Assembly: GCA_025094145.1 (NCBI GenBank)
Contig: JALLLS010000004.1
Location: 62,001-126,000, forward strand
Source: Spinellus fusiger
Lineage: Eukaryota; Mucoromycota; Mucoromycetes; Mucorales; Phycomycetaceae
DNA: 64,000 nt
Reading direction: 5' to 3'
The notes under the pieces were generated by a model, which made no database searches, had not been told where the DNA came from, and was given only the letters and a program-made list of their open reading frames with translations. The position numbers were made by a program, and so were the translations under genes. How positions within the stretch are numbered: position 1 is the stretch's first letter; each line of letters begins with the position of its first letter. This document shows, piece by piece, positions 33,418 to 45,493 of the stretch.

Positions 33418-33855
33418 TTACTGTATAAAATTCTGTTTCATTATTTGCAACTCCTTCAATGTAATTTGCATTAGAAATGTATGTCTTTGTTCCTTATTTT
33501 CATGGTCTGGTCTGTTCAGTAAGAGATTCAAGGCAATTGTAGGATATGTGTGGGCATAAAATATGCATTTATAAACCAAATATTTATTATAGGAAATTGA
33601 TAAGCCCGTCTGTCTTTCTATTATTAAAAGTTCTATACTCAATCTGAGAGCAATGATGCCTACAATTTGAGATGATAGCAGTGTGATTATGTGTGGTCTG
33701 GTGGTTCGTAGCATAACAACCCGTAGCATAGCAACCCGTAGTGTTAGGAGAACTTCTCCTAGTGTCATTTGCCTACCATCTCTCCATGCCCTTTGCTCGG
33801 AAATTAGTCTCTGCTTGGAATCCAACCTATATTCACACATGTACCGATGGATCAT
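33418..33855 (-). CDS. Hypothetical protein, 145 codons
   Basis: An uninterrupted frame from ATG 33853-33855 to TAA at 33418. It has no recognised domain. A 15-bp direct repeat (about 33708-33745) encodes LRVAMLRVVMLR, and a mildly hydrophobic stretch follows (IITLLSSQIVGIIALRL). Codon use is less biased than in clear genes, so it may be non-coding. It lies head-to-tail behind the carboxylase gene, upstream of GGPP synthase. Confidence 0.35.
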   Translation of the reverse strand: MIHRYMCEYRLDSKQRLISEQRAWRDGRQMTLGEVLLTLRVAMLRVVMLRTTRPHIITLLSSQIVGIIALRLSIELLIIERQTGLSISYNKYLVYKCIFYAHTYPTIALNLLLNRPDHENKEQRHTFLMQITLKELQIMKQNFIQ

Positions 33856-34050
33856 TTTCTATTTGAGATATTAAGAAACGTTCTCTTTCTCTTATTCTTT
33901 AGTAATACAACATTTCATTCTTTCTAATTTAAATCCCACTCATACATCGCATCTCTCGTCCTGTTTATCTTTATTACTTGTCTATCTTACTTGTCTATCT
34001 TTAATTATTTTAATTTCTTTGTATTTGTAGCTACCCTCCAATTCATTGTT

Positions 34051-37000
34051 TTATTCGCAAAATGTCACAAGACTCTTGTTTTCTTCTACTAAATCCCCCA
34101 CATTGTATAACACCTGATCTACAACACCTGCTACCGGTGCCCTGATAACATGCTCCATCTTCATTGCCTCCAGTACTACCAATACAGCGTCTTTTTCAAT
34201 CTTCTGTCCTGCTTTGACCATGACCTGGGATATCTTACAGGGCATGGGTGTTTTGACAGACCCAGCGGCTCCTACACTCTCATTGCTACTGAGATAAAAG
34301 GGAACAGCCAGTCTCATGTCGGTGCGGCCATGCTACAAAGGTAAGGATCCTGATATGAATGCATTGTAACTCACTTGATCAAAGACTGTCACTTTTTCAT
34401 TGTGAACAACCACATTGGACTTGAATACTTTGTTTTCAAGAGTAGCTACCCATTGATCTTCTTGGTCTAGGGAAATCTGTACATTTTCATAACTCTTGAT
34501 GGGTTCTGTGCCTTGGTGGATATCAACATTGAGGGTGTTCTCGGAATGTCCTTCTGTAATAAAGACATTGTAATCAGTTTTATCTACACTCAAGGACACT
34601 TTGGTGCTGTCCTTTGTATTGATGCGGAAGGCGTTTTTAGCATTGGCCCAAGGGTTGTAAGGATCTGTTACAGAGAGCATTGATTTATAGTTTGTGTTTG
34701 TGTTTTGGTTTTTATATATATATTTATATACATATATTTATATACATATATTTATATTAAAAAAAACAAGTGAGACAAGGCACCATCATTATGAGCAGAA
34801 TGATTTGTATTTACCTTTATCATTCTTCTTTATTGTGTTGTTCTCTTGGTGACGAAGGGCACCTGCAACCACTGCCAAAGTTGTGGGATGAGGTTGGGGA
34901 GGAGAGCCCAGCAAATCTTTCTCGAAATCCTATTGCGTATTCAGTACATACTTCCTACAGACAGGTACATGAAGACCACATGGAAGCACATCAAGGCTAC
35001 ATGAAAGCACATGAAAGTCCCGGCTTTATTGTTATCATCTTACCTGAATAAACCCAGTCTCTACTTCACCTTTTATGAATTCTGGGTGCTCAGCTACTTT
35101 TTTAATAAAGTCAATGTTGGTGTTTAATCCAACCACCTAATCAGAGTTTATTTGAATATACATGTTCATAGCATCATTGTCACACCAACACCTCACTTAC
35201 TTGGTATTGCTCTAAAGCACGAGTGAATCGACGGAGGGCATCGTCCCGATCACTACCACGAACAACCAACTTAGATATCATTGGATCATAGTGAACACTG
35301 ATTTGATCTCCTTGAACAAATCCGGTTTCAAGGCGAAGATCCTCGGATGTGGGTGGTGTACGAACACTAAACAAGGGTCCTGTATCAGGAAGGAAGTTGC
35401 TATAGACCGTCTATAAGTGAGTGTTCCAATACAAATGAGAGAGAGAGAGGGAGAGAGACTATCCTTTGTCTGCTCTTTGTTTTCTTTGTTTTCTAGACTA
35501 AAATACCGTACTTTGTTGGGTTTTCAGCATAAACACGTGCTTCAAAGGCATGTCCTGTCAAGGCAAGTTCATTTTGACGCATGGGAAGCGGATTGCCCGA
35601 TGCAACCTAATCACTTTGTTAGTATTAAATCACACCAAAGCCCCCTCTTTTGTGCATTACCTCAATTTGCCATTGTACTAGATCTGTGTTGGTTACCATT
35701 TCCGTGACAGGGTGCTCAACCTTAAAACATAGGCTAGTGTGAGTAGTGATGTCTATAGTTACTGATTCAATTCTATCTTTATAGCCATGGATAGAACAAC
35801 ACAACAGACACTCTACCTGTAATCGGGTGTTCATCTCCATAAAATAGAACTTCTTGTCGATATTGTCCATAATAAATTCAACTGTACCGGCATTCTCATA
35901 ACCCACAGCACGAGCAGCAGCCACAGCCTTTGCACCCAGATCTGCTCGAGTCTCTTCGGAGAGTCCAGGGGCAGGAGCCTCCTCAATTACTTTTTGATGA
36001 CGACGTTGAACAGAGCAATCACGTTCAAACAGATGCACCACATTGTTATGCTGATCTGCAAATACTTGCACTTCTACGTGACGTGGGCGTTCAAGGTACT
36101 TCTCAATTAATACCTTGTCATCACCAAAAGACTTTATTGATTCCTGCTTTGAAGAAGACAGCATCTGTTCGAATTCATCAGGAGCACGAACAATACGCAT
36201 GCCTTTGCCTCCTCCACCCTTGATGGCCTTGATCAATACAGGGTAGCCAATAAGACTGGCTTGCTCTTTTAAAAAGGCGACATCCTGGTTCTCACCATGG
36301 TAACCAGGTACTACAGGCACACCTGCTCTTTCCATAATGTACTTTGACTCACTAATTCATATAAGAAAGATGAGATGTCTGCCTGTAGTTTAGACATGGA
36401 ATTACCTTTTGGATCCCATGGAACGCATAGCATCTCCCGAGGGACCAATGAACGCCAAATGAGCTGCCTTGACACGATCAGAGAAGTCTGCATTCTCTGA
36501 TAAAAATCCATAACCAGGATGAATTGCCTAGTACATCATATATACATACACATACACACACACACATTGTATTAACACATCTTCTCTTATAACATAGAAT
36601 GAGTGTTGGAACATAATTCATTACCTGGGCGCCACTCTTCTTGGCCACTTCTAATATCTTATCAATTGACAAATAACTCTCGGCAGAAGCAGCAGCACCA
36701 ATCCAGTAAGCTTCATCAGCCTAGAAACCACCATCCCATCATAGCATAACCACTCTTTAGTTTCATTGTGCAGTCTAATTTCATGGATAGATAGATAGAT
36801 AGATATCCTCTAGTAAACCTCACCATTTTAACGTGTTGGGCGTTCTTATCCGCATCACTGTACACAGCCACTGTCTTGATACCAAGAGCATGGGCGGTAC
36901 GCATCACACGACAAGCAATCTCACCTCTAGTGATTATCAGTGCTTATTAAGTCCAATGTCCAAGAGGAGTTTCTTCACGACTTTATAGATAGAAAGAGAG

Positions 37001-37282
37001 GTTTACCTGTTGGCAATCAATATCTTATCAAACAGTGGTTTGCGATCTAAAAAAATATATAGATAGATGATAGATAAAGATAGAATGGCCGTTGTTATCG
37101 ACTGCTATAAAGTAGAACTCAAAGCACACCCCACACCCCACCCTAAAGAGAGAAAGGTACTGACCTACAGTGGTAGTGTACCAGTGACGAGTCAGAGTCA
37201 AAGAACCCAACGGGACTCGGGAAGAAGCTGCCTTTGCTGTCAACGTCACTTTAGTTCCATAAAGACGTAGATGACTAAACAT
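34051..37282 (-). CDS. Biotin-dependent acyl-CoA carboxylase alpha subunit, MCC type
   Basis: Multi-exon gene with start ATG 37280-37282. The N-terminus is Arg/Ser-rich and acid-poor ([17 protein letters not shown]), like a mitochondrial presequence. Biotin carboxylase motifs follow in order: [35 protein letters not shown], the ATP-grasp loop [63 protein letters not shown] and [15 protein letters not shown]. The C-terminal biotin carrier domain has LEAMKMEHV, with the biotinylated Lys, and ends at 34051. The single biotinylated alpha-type layout fits 3-methylcrotonyl-CoA carboxylase (leucine catabolism) better than pyruvate carboxylase, which would carry a carboxyltransferase domain. Propionyl-CoA carboxylase alpha cannot be fully excluded. 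It needs a beta subunit encoded elsewhere. Confidence 0.93.
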
Positions 37283-38188
37283 TGGGGTAGTCTATAGATA
37301 GGTATGTGCGTGTAAAGTGTATATAAAAGAAAAGGTTCAAAGAAAAGGAAGTAAGGCCCTCCAAAACTCTTGGGATGCGTGGGAAAAAAAAGAAAAAAAA
37401 GAAAAGAAAAAAAAAGGCGTGTCCTGCCTAGGATTGAAAGGGAGCCATTTTGAAAGTCACACCTACTGTCGGCTAGATTGTGAGTGAGTGGATCTTTCAA
37501 TGTATATCTTGTAAAGTTACAAATAGTTCCATCTTGTTTATATTCCTGTTGTTTAAAGAAGAGTGTCTGTAAGAGATAATTTTAGTATTAGTATTAGTAT
37601 TAGTATTAGTATTAGTATTAGTATTAGTATTAGTATTAGTATTAGTATTAGTATTAGTATTAGTATTAGTATTAGTATTAAGTACCAGTATTAAGTATTA
37701 GTATTAAAAAAAACACCCATCAATAGGTAGTGTAAATTAAGTAAATATAGACTGTACTTCATCAGTATATTATATGAGTGTACATTAGCTATCATGATAT
37801 ATTATTCTCACTAGAGAACACAGAGAAAACAGAGTGTAGCTTGAGACGCTTAACCATTGCTGCTTACCTTACTATACATCCCTTTTATATAAGTGTGTAT
37901 TTCATAGATCACTGAAAAGAATAGGGTATTGTATAGTATTTATACTATTGGTATTAGCAGAATAAACACTGAATTCTTTTTTTTTCTGAATAAGCCAAAA
38001 AAAATAAAATAGCGTACAGTCAACAAGATGAGTCAAGGAACATAGCGATCACTTATGGACATCTTTTCAACACAACGGGTAGCTCCAAAGAGTGTTTAGA
38101 AAATTGAAAGAATTCACATTCTATGCCCCTCTTTTTCTTTTCTTTTATCTTATTTAATCACTTCTACGAGAACACCAGGCCTTTTCTA
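37283..38188. other. Intergenic between divergent genes, with hexanucleotide repeat
   Basis: Holds the promoters of the carboxylase (-) and the Ser-rich membrane protein (+). It includes an A-rich tract at about 37384-37415 and the repeat at 37582-37680. No gene seen. Confidence 0.6.
37582..37680. repeat. Hexanucleotide microsatellite TAGTAT, about 16 units
   Basis: Nearly perfect tandem 6-bp repeat with decayed units continuing to about 37706. The uniformity suggests recent expansion. Confidence 0.93.
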
Positions 38189-39373
38189 ATGACCACGGAC
38201 TCTTTGAATGGAACAGAGCAGGCACCGCCATCAAAGGATGATCTTGTACTTGATCTACCATTTCATCTAGAGCCAAGCAAGTCCTTTGAAAATTCAGCAC
38301 CTAAATTTCCTCATCCTGTAGCATCTCGTCCCCTTTCCAGTAGCATGTCTACCACCTTTGAATCAACAAGAAACTCCAGTGCACATCATCATGGGTCTGC
38401 TACCACCACCACCACCTCCCAGTCTCTGAATAAATTGAATCAGACCTCCACTGTGCATAGCTCTACACTTCTTCTCCTTCTTAAGAACCAATACATTAAT
38501 ACAAAAGAGCGCCAGCAATGGGAATCCTACTTTGATCCACAGTACACATTTGAATCTCGAACAGCAGAGAAGCACTCTAGTAAAAAGCCTGATCCTTCCT
38601 ACCTTTACACGCCACAGGAAACACAACAGACACTTCAGACACTTCCGGGTCAGAAAGTACCAGGAACCAGCGTCCATTTGTTTGATTCCAGTTCGTATCA
38701 GTCCAACACATCCATGTTTTCCTATGTCTCGTCGCCTATTCTGCCTGACATTGATAAGCTCAAAGTCCACGGAACAGCCCATACCTCAGCCCATGCACAG
38801 TCTACCACGGATCAAATAGAAATTGTCCCCTCTCCATCGACATTCATCAAACCACGGGATCGCCGACAGAACACGTTGGATGAGAAAAAGCAGATACATA
38901 GAATAGAATTACTCAACTCCATTCGACAGGAAGGACTGCTGGATGAAAACGACACGGTACGCCACCCCAAAGGAATGAGTAAAACAGAGAAATGGCAACG
39001 ACGCTTCAAGGAAAGAGCCGAAGAATGGAAACATCAAGTCGTGTCTATGGATGACTCTCTCAAGGGCAAGGGACCCAAGTTCAAAGGGCTGTTGCCTTGC
39101 AGGGTGTCCTTTCTTCTCTTTCTTCTTGGCTTTCTCTGTCCTCTCTTTTGGTTATTGGGTGCCCTCCGCACACCCACCCGACCCACAGCCCAGACATCCC
39201 ATGGAAAGCGAACAGATAGAATGTGGAAGTACCGGTGTAGGAATGCACTGATTGTGTTTTTTCTCGTTGCTGCTGTTCTTTCCTTTCTTACTATTATTTT
39301 CAAGCCTGATACAGTAGGGTGGCGAAAGAGTCGACAAGACAAGGTAGTATCAGGAGGAATCTTATCTTCATAG
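38189..39373 (+). CDS. Ser/Thr-rich protein with C-terminal double membrane anchor
   Basis: Single-exon frame. The start at ATG 38189 (MTTDSLNGTEQAPPSKDDL) is preferred over alternatives further upstream, which would add a hydrophobic N-terminus. The first 270 residues are polar, Ser/Thr-rich and probably disordered. A basic region (KWQRRFKERAEEWKHQ) precedes two predicted transmembrane segments, VSFLLFLLGFLCPLFWLLGA and ALIVFFLVAAVLSFLTIIF, separated by a basic loop (HGKRTDRMWKYRCRNAL). This tail layout (a FLCP-type segment, loop with RMWKYRCR, second helix) is seen in a group of uncharacterised fungal Ser-rich membrane proteins. No enzymatic domain is seen, and I assign no function. Confidence 0.75.
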   Translation: MTTDSLNGTEQAPPSKDDLVLDLPFHLEPSKSFENSAPKFPHPVASRPLSSSMSTTFESTRNSSAHHHGSATTTTTSQSLNKLNQTSTVHSSTLLLLLKNQYINTKERQQWESYFDPQYTFESRTAEKHSSKKPDPSYLYTPQETQQTLQTLPGQKVPGTSVHLFDSSSYQSNTSMFSYVSSPILPDIDKLKVHGTAHTSAHAQSTTDQIEIVPSPSTFIKPRDRRQNTLDEKKQIHRIELLNSIRQEGLLDENDTVRHPKGMSKTEKWQRRFKERAEEWKHQVVSMDDSLKGKGPKFKGLLPCRVSFLLFLLGFLCPLFWLLGALRTPTRPTAQTSHGKRTDRMWKYRCRNALIVFFLVAAVLSFLTIIFKPDTVGWRKSRQDKVVSGGILSS

Positions 39374-41860
39374 TTATTTGTGATCTATTTCCATGTACGT
39401 TTTCAAATTTTACTCTATGTAAGCTCTGTTTTCTCTATTCACTATAAAACAAAGAATGAAAAATAAGAATAAGGAAAGAACCCTGTATTTTAGTCCATGT
39501 CCACTATTTCTCGGTGAAATAGATGGAATAGACAGTGTTTTATTAAGAGTCATTAGGAGATATGTCCATTTTTCTTTTTCTTTTTCTTCTTTTTTTTCCT
39601 ATACAAGTCAGAATGTCCCATCTTTTTCTTTTTCTTTTTCTTTTTTCTTTTTTTGGGAGAGAACATTGGGTTCTTTTCTTTATTGAAGAGAATGTCAAAC
39701 TCCCAGTTCAGACACCGCATATCAGGCATTCTACAGAAAACAATATTTCTAGGCTCACCTTGTTCTATATTCCTCTGTACTCTGGTATGGCATGATGATC
39801 CGAATTAAACGCGTGTAGATCTCTAAATAAGGTGTTCAACGTGTGCCATGTTTACCTATAGGTAGGCAAGTAGGTATTTTGGATTACTTATTTGACCTGT
39901 ACAGTAGGAAATGGCATGTCATTTGTTGATAGCCTTTTTTATGATCTGTCAAAAATAAAAAAAATAAAAAAATAAAATGAAATAAAATAAAAAACAGGAT
40001 AGGCTTTCTTAATACTAAAAAGACATGGACAAGAAGATGAGGATTCCAATGACTTGATTTCTTCCTTTCCTCTCCATGTCTGTACAGCCACTGCTTATGT
40101 CCATAGTGTATAGAGTTCATCTTGTTCGCTTTGGTCATCTTGTACAAGGAACAAATTAAACTTTCACAGTTAAATGTTGAGCAGTGATAGACAACGCACG
40201 TTGATTTTTGTCAGCTACGAATGAATGTATTAAAACAAACTACGGGCGTTGCTGTTGCTTATCATGTTATAGAAAGAAAGAGAAGAATTTTAATTATACC
40301 GCATTTATCTTTTTATTTATTTATCATGCATTGTTGTTCTATCTTGAGTGTGTATCCTTGGCACACGTCTGTTGAGATGTAAGACATGATGAACAGTCCT
40401 GCCTGTGTGTTTCTTCACGAAAACACTAACACTACTATGGGCACTATGGACACCAAGGTAGGCTCGGTGTAGCCAATTAAATAAATAAATAAATAAAAAG
40501 AAAGAAAGGGTGCTTAGCAATAGGAAAAAGAAAAAAGACGTTTTTAATAGCGTATCTGATATAGATAGAGTGATGGATCTATAAACCCCTCTTAATAAGT
40601 GTGAGTGAGATTCTTTTCATACTCTACATTGTCCCTGTGAACACAAGTACAGGTTAGAATAAGTCAACATGGTCAAATATCACCTCTCAACTCAGGAAAC
40701 AAGTCCCCATTAGCCAATAATGAATGAACAGCCTATCAAATGAGGTGATGAGATGAACACCTCCATTGACTCTGCATTCAAATGACACCACAAAGAGCAT
40801 TCGCACAAAACTCAATGTGTTGGGAAGAGATGGAATACAGTCCAATGGTGTGTCTTCCTCTGTCTCTCACTGTCACCCAACCTATGAAGCCTATAGGGTC
40901 CATAAGGTTTATGAATGGAACGAATAGTATTGGTCTTTTCCAAACATCCTTTTTGCTCCTCCCTTCATTTTAAACCCCCCCCTCCCCTGTTTCCTTTGCC
41001 AAGAGACTGTCTACAAGAATATTAAGGCCAAATACAAAAGAGGCTTACCTATTGACCAAAAGCACAGAGTCCACCTTATCAAATGATGCAATCTATAAAA
41101 ATAAAAATAAAATAAAAAGGACAGGACAGAAGAAAGGTAGACACAATGGATAGGGTGCTCTTTTACTGCTTTTAATGGCAGGACAAAGCCTAGTGCGGCG
41201 GAACTAGAGTAAGGTGATAGGAGAATGTGCCACAAACAATGGTATGAATCATACGCTATGAAGAAACAGGTTTCATCCTATCTTTCTCTGTTACAGTGGT
41301 GAGAGTGGCCATTTTACTTTTCTTGCTACCTAGACCACGATGTAGGCTTAAGGGATCTGTTCTTTTTTATTCTTTTATTTATTCTTTTATTTATTCTTTT
41401 ATTTATTTTAATGGGTGTGGGTGGGTGTGGAGCAAAATAAGATAAAGTCAGTGTATCAAGGCCAGTGCAATGTTGTTTATGTTATCATGGATTTCTCCAG
41501 GGGAATTTGTTAACAGAGTAAACAAGGTGAATCAAAAACACACATCTACATTATTCAGAGCACAAGGTGGTACTATTATTTATTTGTTGTAAATAGTGCT
41601 TTGGCTTTTGATAGGGTGTGATGCTAGTGTTGTATTCTGCTTTCATAAGCCTGTTGGAGTTGATTGTACAGTGGTTCTATAACGTGTTTTGCTGCCAAGT
41701 TTTGAATGGACCTGTGTGCCATGAATAGTAATAAAGAACGGGAGTAAGTAGTATGATTTCAATTGTTACAGTTGGAGTTGCAGTTGGAGTTATAATTATG
41801 GTCATCGTCATCGGCATAGTGTTGTTGTTATAGTTTTAGCTATGGTCATCGTCATCATTT
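39374..41860. other. Intergenic or weakly coding spacer
   Basis: No gene firmly supported. On the minus strand, short open pieces with splice-like borders occur between 41311 and 40685 (for example IASFDKVDSVLLVNR at about 41088-41043, followed by GTAAGC, and ECRVNGGVHLITSFDRL at about 40790-40735). They could be exons of a small unidentified gene. I could not assemble a continuous frame or recognise a family. TTTAT/TTATT runs lie at 41360-41410. Confidence 0.35.
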
Positions 41861-41937
41861 TATAGTTTTATAGTTTTATAGTTTTATAGTTATAGATATA
41901 ATAATAGATAGAGTAGTAGTAATACTTAATATTAATA

Positions 41938-42508
41938 AGGGTAATAATAGTCATAAGAAAGAGTTCTACTGTTGTTATTATTTTTGTTATTATTTTTATT
42001 ACTATTTTTATTACTATTTTTATTACTATTTTTATTCTTATTCTTAATACTATTCTTAATACTATTCTTAATACTATTATTATTCTTATTATTCTTATTA
42101 TTCTTATTATTCTTATCATTCTTATCATTCTTATCATTCTTATTATTCTTATTATTCTTATTATTCTTATCCTTATTATTACTCTTATCCTTATTATTAC
42201 TCTTATCCTTATTATTACTCTTATCCTTATTATTACTCTTATCCTTATTATTACTCTTATCCTTATTATTATTCTTATCCTTATCCTTATTACTCTTATT
42301 AGTACTATTATTACTCTTATTACTCTTATTACTCTTATTACTCTTATTACTCTTATTACTATTATTACTATTATTACTATTATTACTATTATTACTATTA
42401 TTACTATTATTACTATTATTACTATTATTACTATTATTACTATTATTACTATTATTACTATTATTACCACTATTACCACTATTACCACTATTACCACTAT
42501 TACCTTAT
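41938..42508. repeat. 570-bp TTA-type compound microsatellite
   Basis: A nearly continuous array of TTATTA, TTACTATTA, TTACTCTTATCC and TACCACTAT units. It evolves stepwise from left to right, with blocks of one variant then the next. All frames remain open (poly-Leu or poly-Ile), so the long frames here are not genes. Confidence 0.95.
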
Positions 42509-42929
42509 TTGTACACAGACGCAGGAGTGTCTTTTACTCTTTCACTTGGTCACTGTCGAGGGCTGTCATTGCCACCCTCTTAGCATGTCTTATCTGAATG
42601 AAGAACAAGTCATCAAAACTATTCTATTTTATATGCTTGCACATTGTCTGCCAAGATTAAGCTTTTCTTCTTTTTCCATGGGTAAAATCAACTCTCCATT
42701 CAATAGGTCTCACAGCCTCTTACAAACAATTGATAATAATGAAGAACGATAGACTTGCCTTTTTTAAGTAAAGAGAAAAAGAAAGACTAGAACCTTTTAT
42801 TTTCTTTCTGATTGTTTCTACCCAATAAGAGTCCTAAAACAACAAATAAATACTTGCTGGTGTTTATATTTATATTTGTATTTATAAATATGTATCTAAA
42901 TATATATTGCGTTGCATCCATTTGTATTT

Positions 42930-43235
42930 ATTTGTATTATTTGTATTATTTGTATTTATCTCCATCTTTATTATCTACTTTTCTATTTATCTTTCTATTT
43001 ATTATCTACTTGTCTTTCTATTTATTATCTACTTTTCTATTTATTATCTATTGATTATCTATTATCTATTTATTATCTATTTATTATCTATTTATTATCT
43101 ATTTATTATCTATTTATTATCTATTTATTATCTATTGATTATCTATTGATTATCTATTGATATTTCTCTATCTATCTCTATTGATCTCTATCTTTCTCTA
43201 TCTTTCTCTATCTTTCTCTATCTATCTCTTGGTAA
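42930..43235. repeat. ATCTATTT/ATTATCT microsatellite
   Basis: Tandem TATTTATTATC units (about 43010-43130), then TCTATCTT units up to about 43235, upstream of the Crypton-like gene. Confidence 0.9.
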
Positions 43236-43462
43236 GTCCTATACCCCTCCCTCTTGTCCATTCAACCAAAAGGTGACACTATTTGTGACTTTGTGACTTA
43301 TGATTTCAACGTTACATCCCACCACTTCTCCCTTTTGTTTTATTCCAACCACAATTTCTATACGTGGACTCAGACCTCATTCCTCTGCATCTCTTGGCCA
43401 GTGTCTTTCTCTCTCTCAAGACTCCTCTTTCTTTTCCCATTGCTAACAGGCCTCTATTCACT

Positions 43463-44840
43463 ATGGGAAGACAGTCATCCACCCATGATGAGGGCACCTC
43501 CACTCCACAAGAACACAGATCACTGAACACGTCTCGTTCCTATGCATCAAAACAGGAAGAGTTCAAGTCTTGGTGCAACGATAGATTCCCAGAAAACACA
43601 AAGCACATTGTCACTGGAGAGAAGCTCCACTCGTTCCTATCAGAAGCAGTAAGTTGGGCAGTGCAGAGACAGCTTCCATGGGGAGGCTATTCCTGAGAGC
43701 GGGGGGAAGTACTCATCAGTAGTGTTGTTGTTGTTGTTGGTGTTGTTGTTGTTGGTTTTGGTGTTGGTGTTGGTGTTGTTGTTGGGTGGGTGGGGTTAGG
43801 TCATGAACAGACAAAGCCGTCGTGGTAGAAAGGCAGTGGACATGGATCGAAAAGTCAAATCCTCCACTATGGAGCTGTATGTAGCTGCCATCACTGATCT
43901 CTTCCAGAAGCAAGTGCGTCTGGGCATCAACAGTCACCCTCACCCTCGTATTCCAGCAGTGAAGCAGTTGTTGCGCAACATGCGACGTGAGGATATGCTA
44001 AAGAGAATAGAAAGCAACAGCAAAGGAGCCACAGGAGGTGGGGCAGGAAGTGCAGCAGCTCAAAAGTCGCCCTCTCCCATGACACACCAACGTTCTTCTG
44101 AATTGGCACACTCACAACGAAAACAGTGAGTGGAGAGACGATCCACTAAGGACGCTTCCTATGGATCTTTTGTGTGTGTTCTAACAAGGCTCCTTTTCTT
44201 CCTTTTTCTTCCTTTCTTCCTACTGCTCCTATGCCTATGATGATGACGACAATGATGATGACGATAATGATGATGACGATAATGATAATGACCGTGGTGT
44301 GTGTCCATTGTTGTTGATGTCACCAGGAGAGCAGCACAAGAGAACAATGACTCTAGCAATGTCCCACTGCAGAAGTCTGTCCCTGCACTGCAAGAAGAAA
44401 TCCAGACACTGAAGAAAACACTCTCCCTGACACTAGAAAAGATGGACACTCTCCTCTCCCAGTTCACAGCCATCACCTCTGGCGCTGCCACCCTCAACTT
44501 CCAAATGAGCTGGCCCAACATCACCCAGCCCCCCTCCAACCCTCATATCATGACGCTTCCCTTTGTTCCTGTTCCCTCCATGGCAGGCACCTCTCTCCAA
44601 GGCCAGCCCTCCACCGACCCACTCCCACCCCACTCCACAAGAGCTGTTCCCAAGACAACCCCAAGATCCGTCCCGAGAGTGATTCCTCAGGGAAATAAGG
44701 AGGCCATGCACCAACTCTCTCTCTCAGAATCAGAGTTCGATTCTGAGCTTGAGCTTGAGCTTGGTTCAGAGTCAGAGTTAGAAAATTCACATCAACATGA
44801 CATATTTCAGACCGCTTATTTTAATGTTGGTGGCAGGTGA
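43463..44840 (+). CDS. Crypton/Ndc10-like DNA-binding protein (SAM-like recombinase N-domain)
   Basis: Three exons (43463-43648, 43800-44125, 44327-44840) join in frame to give about 341 residues. The first 140 residues contain SKQEEFKSWCNDRF, TGEKLHSFLSEAVM and a basic RRGRKAVDMDRKV. These are followed by TMELYVAAITDLFQKQVRLG, NSHPHPRIPAVKQLLRNM and RREDMLKRIES. This matches the N-terminal core-binding helical domain shared by Crypton tyrosine recombinases, Ndc10-like proteins and many Mucoromycota proteins annotated as GCR1-related. No catalytic recombinase domain (R-H-R-Y) follows. Instead there is a coiled coil (LQEEIQTLKKTLSLTLEKMD) and an acidic Ser/Glu-rich tail (SESEFDSELELELGS), typical of a transcription regulator. 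The second intron contains a GAT/GAC run and the first a GTT run. A domesticated Crypton-derived regulator is the best guess. Confidence 0.7.
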
Positions 44841-45493
44841 ATCGTTTATTGTGTGAAGTTTTCCTGTTTTCTCCAAAGGTATCATTTGTCTGTTTTAAAA
44901 AAAGAAAAAAAGAAAAAAAGGGGGAGAGTACACGAAAAAATGAAAAAAAAAATGAAAAAAAAATGAATTCTAGCTGTTCAACACGTCCTAGCACTATCAA
45001 GGTGTATTTATAATAGATCCATAGATGAATAAGAGAAGCAAAAGAGAAAGAAAGAGAAAAAGAAAAAGAAAAAGAAAAAAAAAGGGCCTTGACCTCAAGA
45101 GAAGAGAAGAGACAAGAGGAGGAGGAGGAGGAAGAGGCCTTTGAAGGACGGCCATGACTTATGGAATGGTTGTATTTTTATTTTAGTATAGAAAAGACGC
45201 GTCATTGTGACTCTTTCTCTTGTCGCGTAAAAAAAAGAGGAAAGAAAAAGATATAAAAAAAGAGAGATTAAAAACCAAGCATGCTGTCTCTTGTGCATGA
45301 ACATATCAATGTGTGTCTAAAGAGAGAGAAGGGGGGGAGTGGATAAAGGTGACTCTTGCTTACACGCCTAAAGACATGGGCCAGAAGTGATAAAATATAG
45401 ATTGAAAAATAAAGAGTCCATCTCCCTCAAAAGTAGAGAAAACAGAGCCAAAAGTCAAGGAGCCAAAAATAGAATGTTGCCTGTCTATCCTTA
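44841..45493. other. Spacer with A-rich tracts
   Basis: GAAAAA and AAAAATG tracts at about 44890-45085 and a GAG/GAA stretch near 45115-45135. No gene. Confidence 0.55.

Noticed and set aside
41868..42583. Two long open frames of about 200 codons on both strands
   Set aside because: They are translations of a TTA-type microsatellite (poly-Leu or poly-Ile) that stays open in all frames. No start context or domain.
42812..43160. Hydrophobic Ile/Tyr-rich open frames
   Set aside because: They are translations of TTATC/TATTTA microsatellites.
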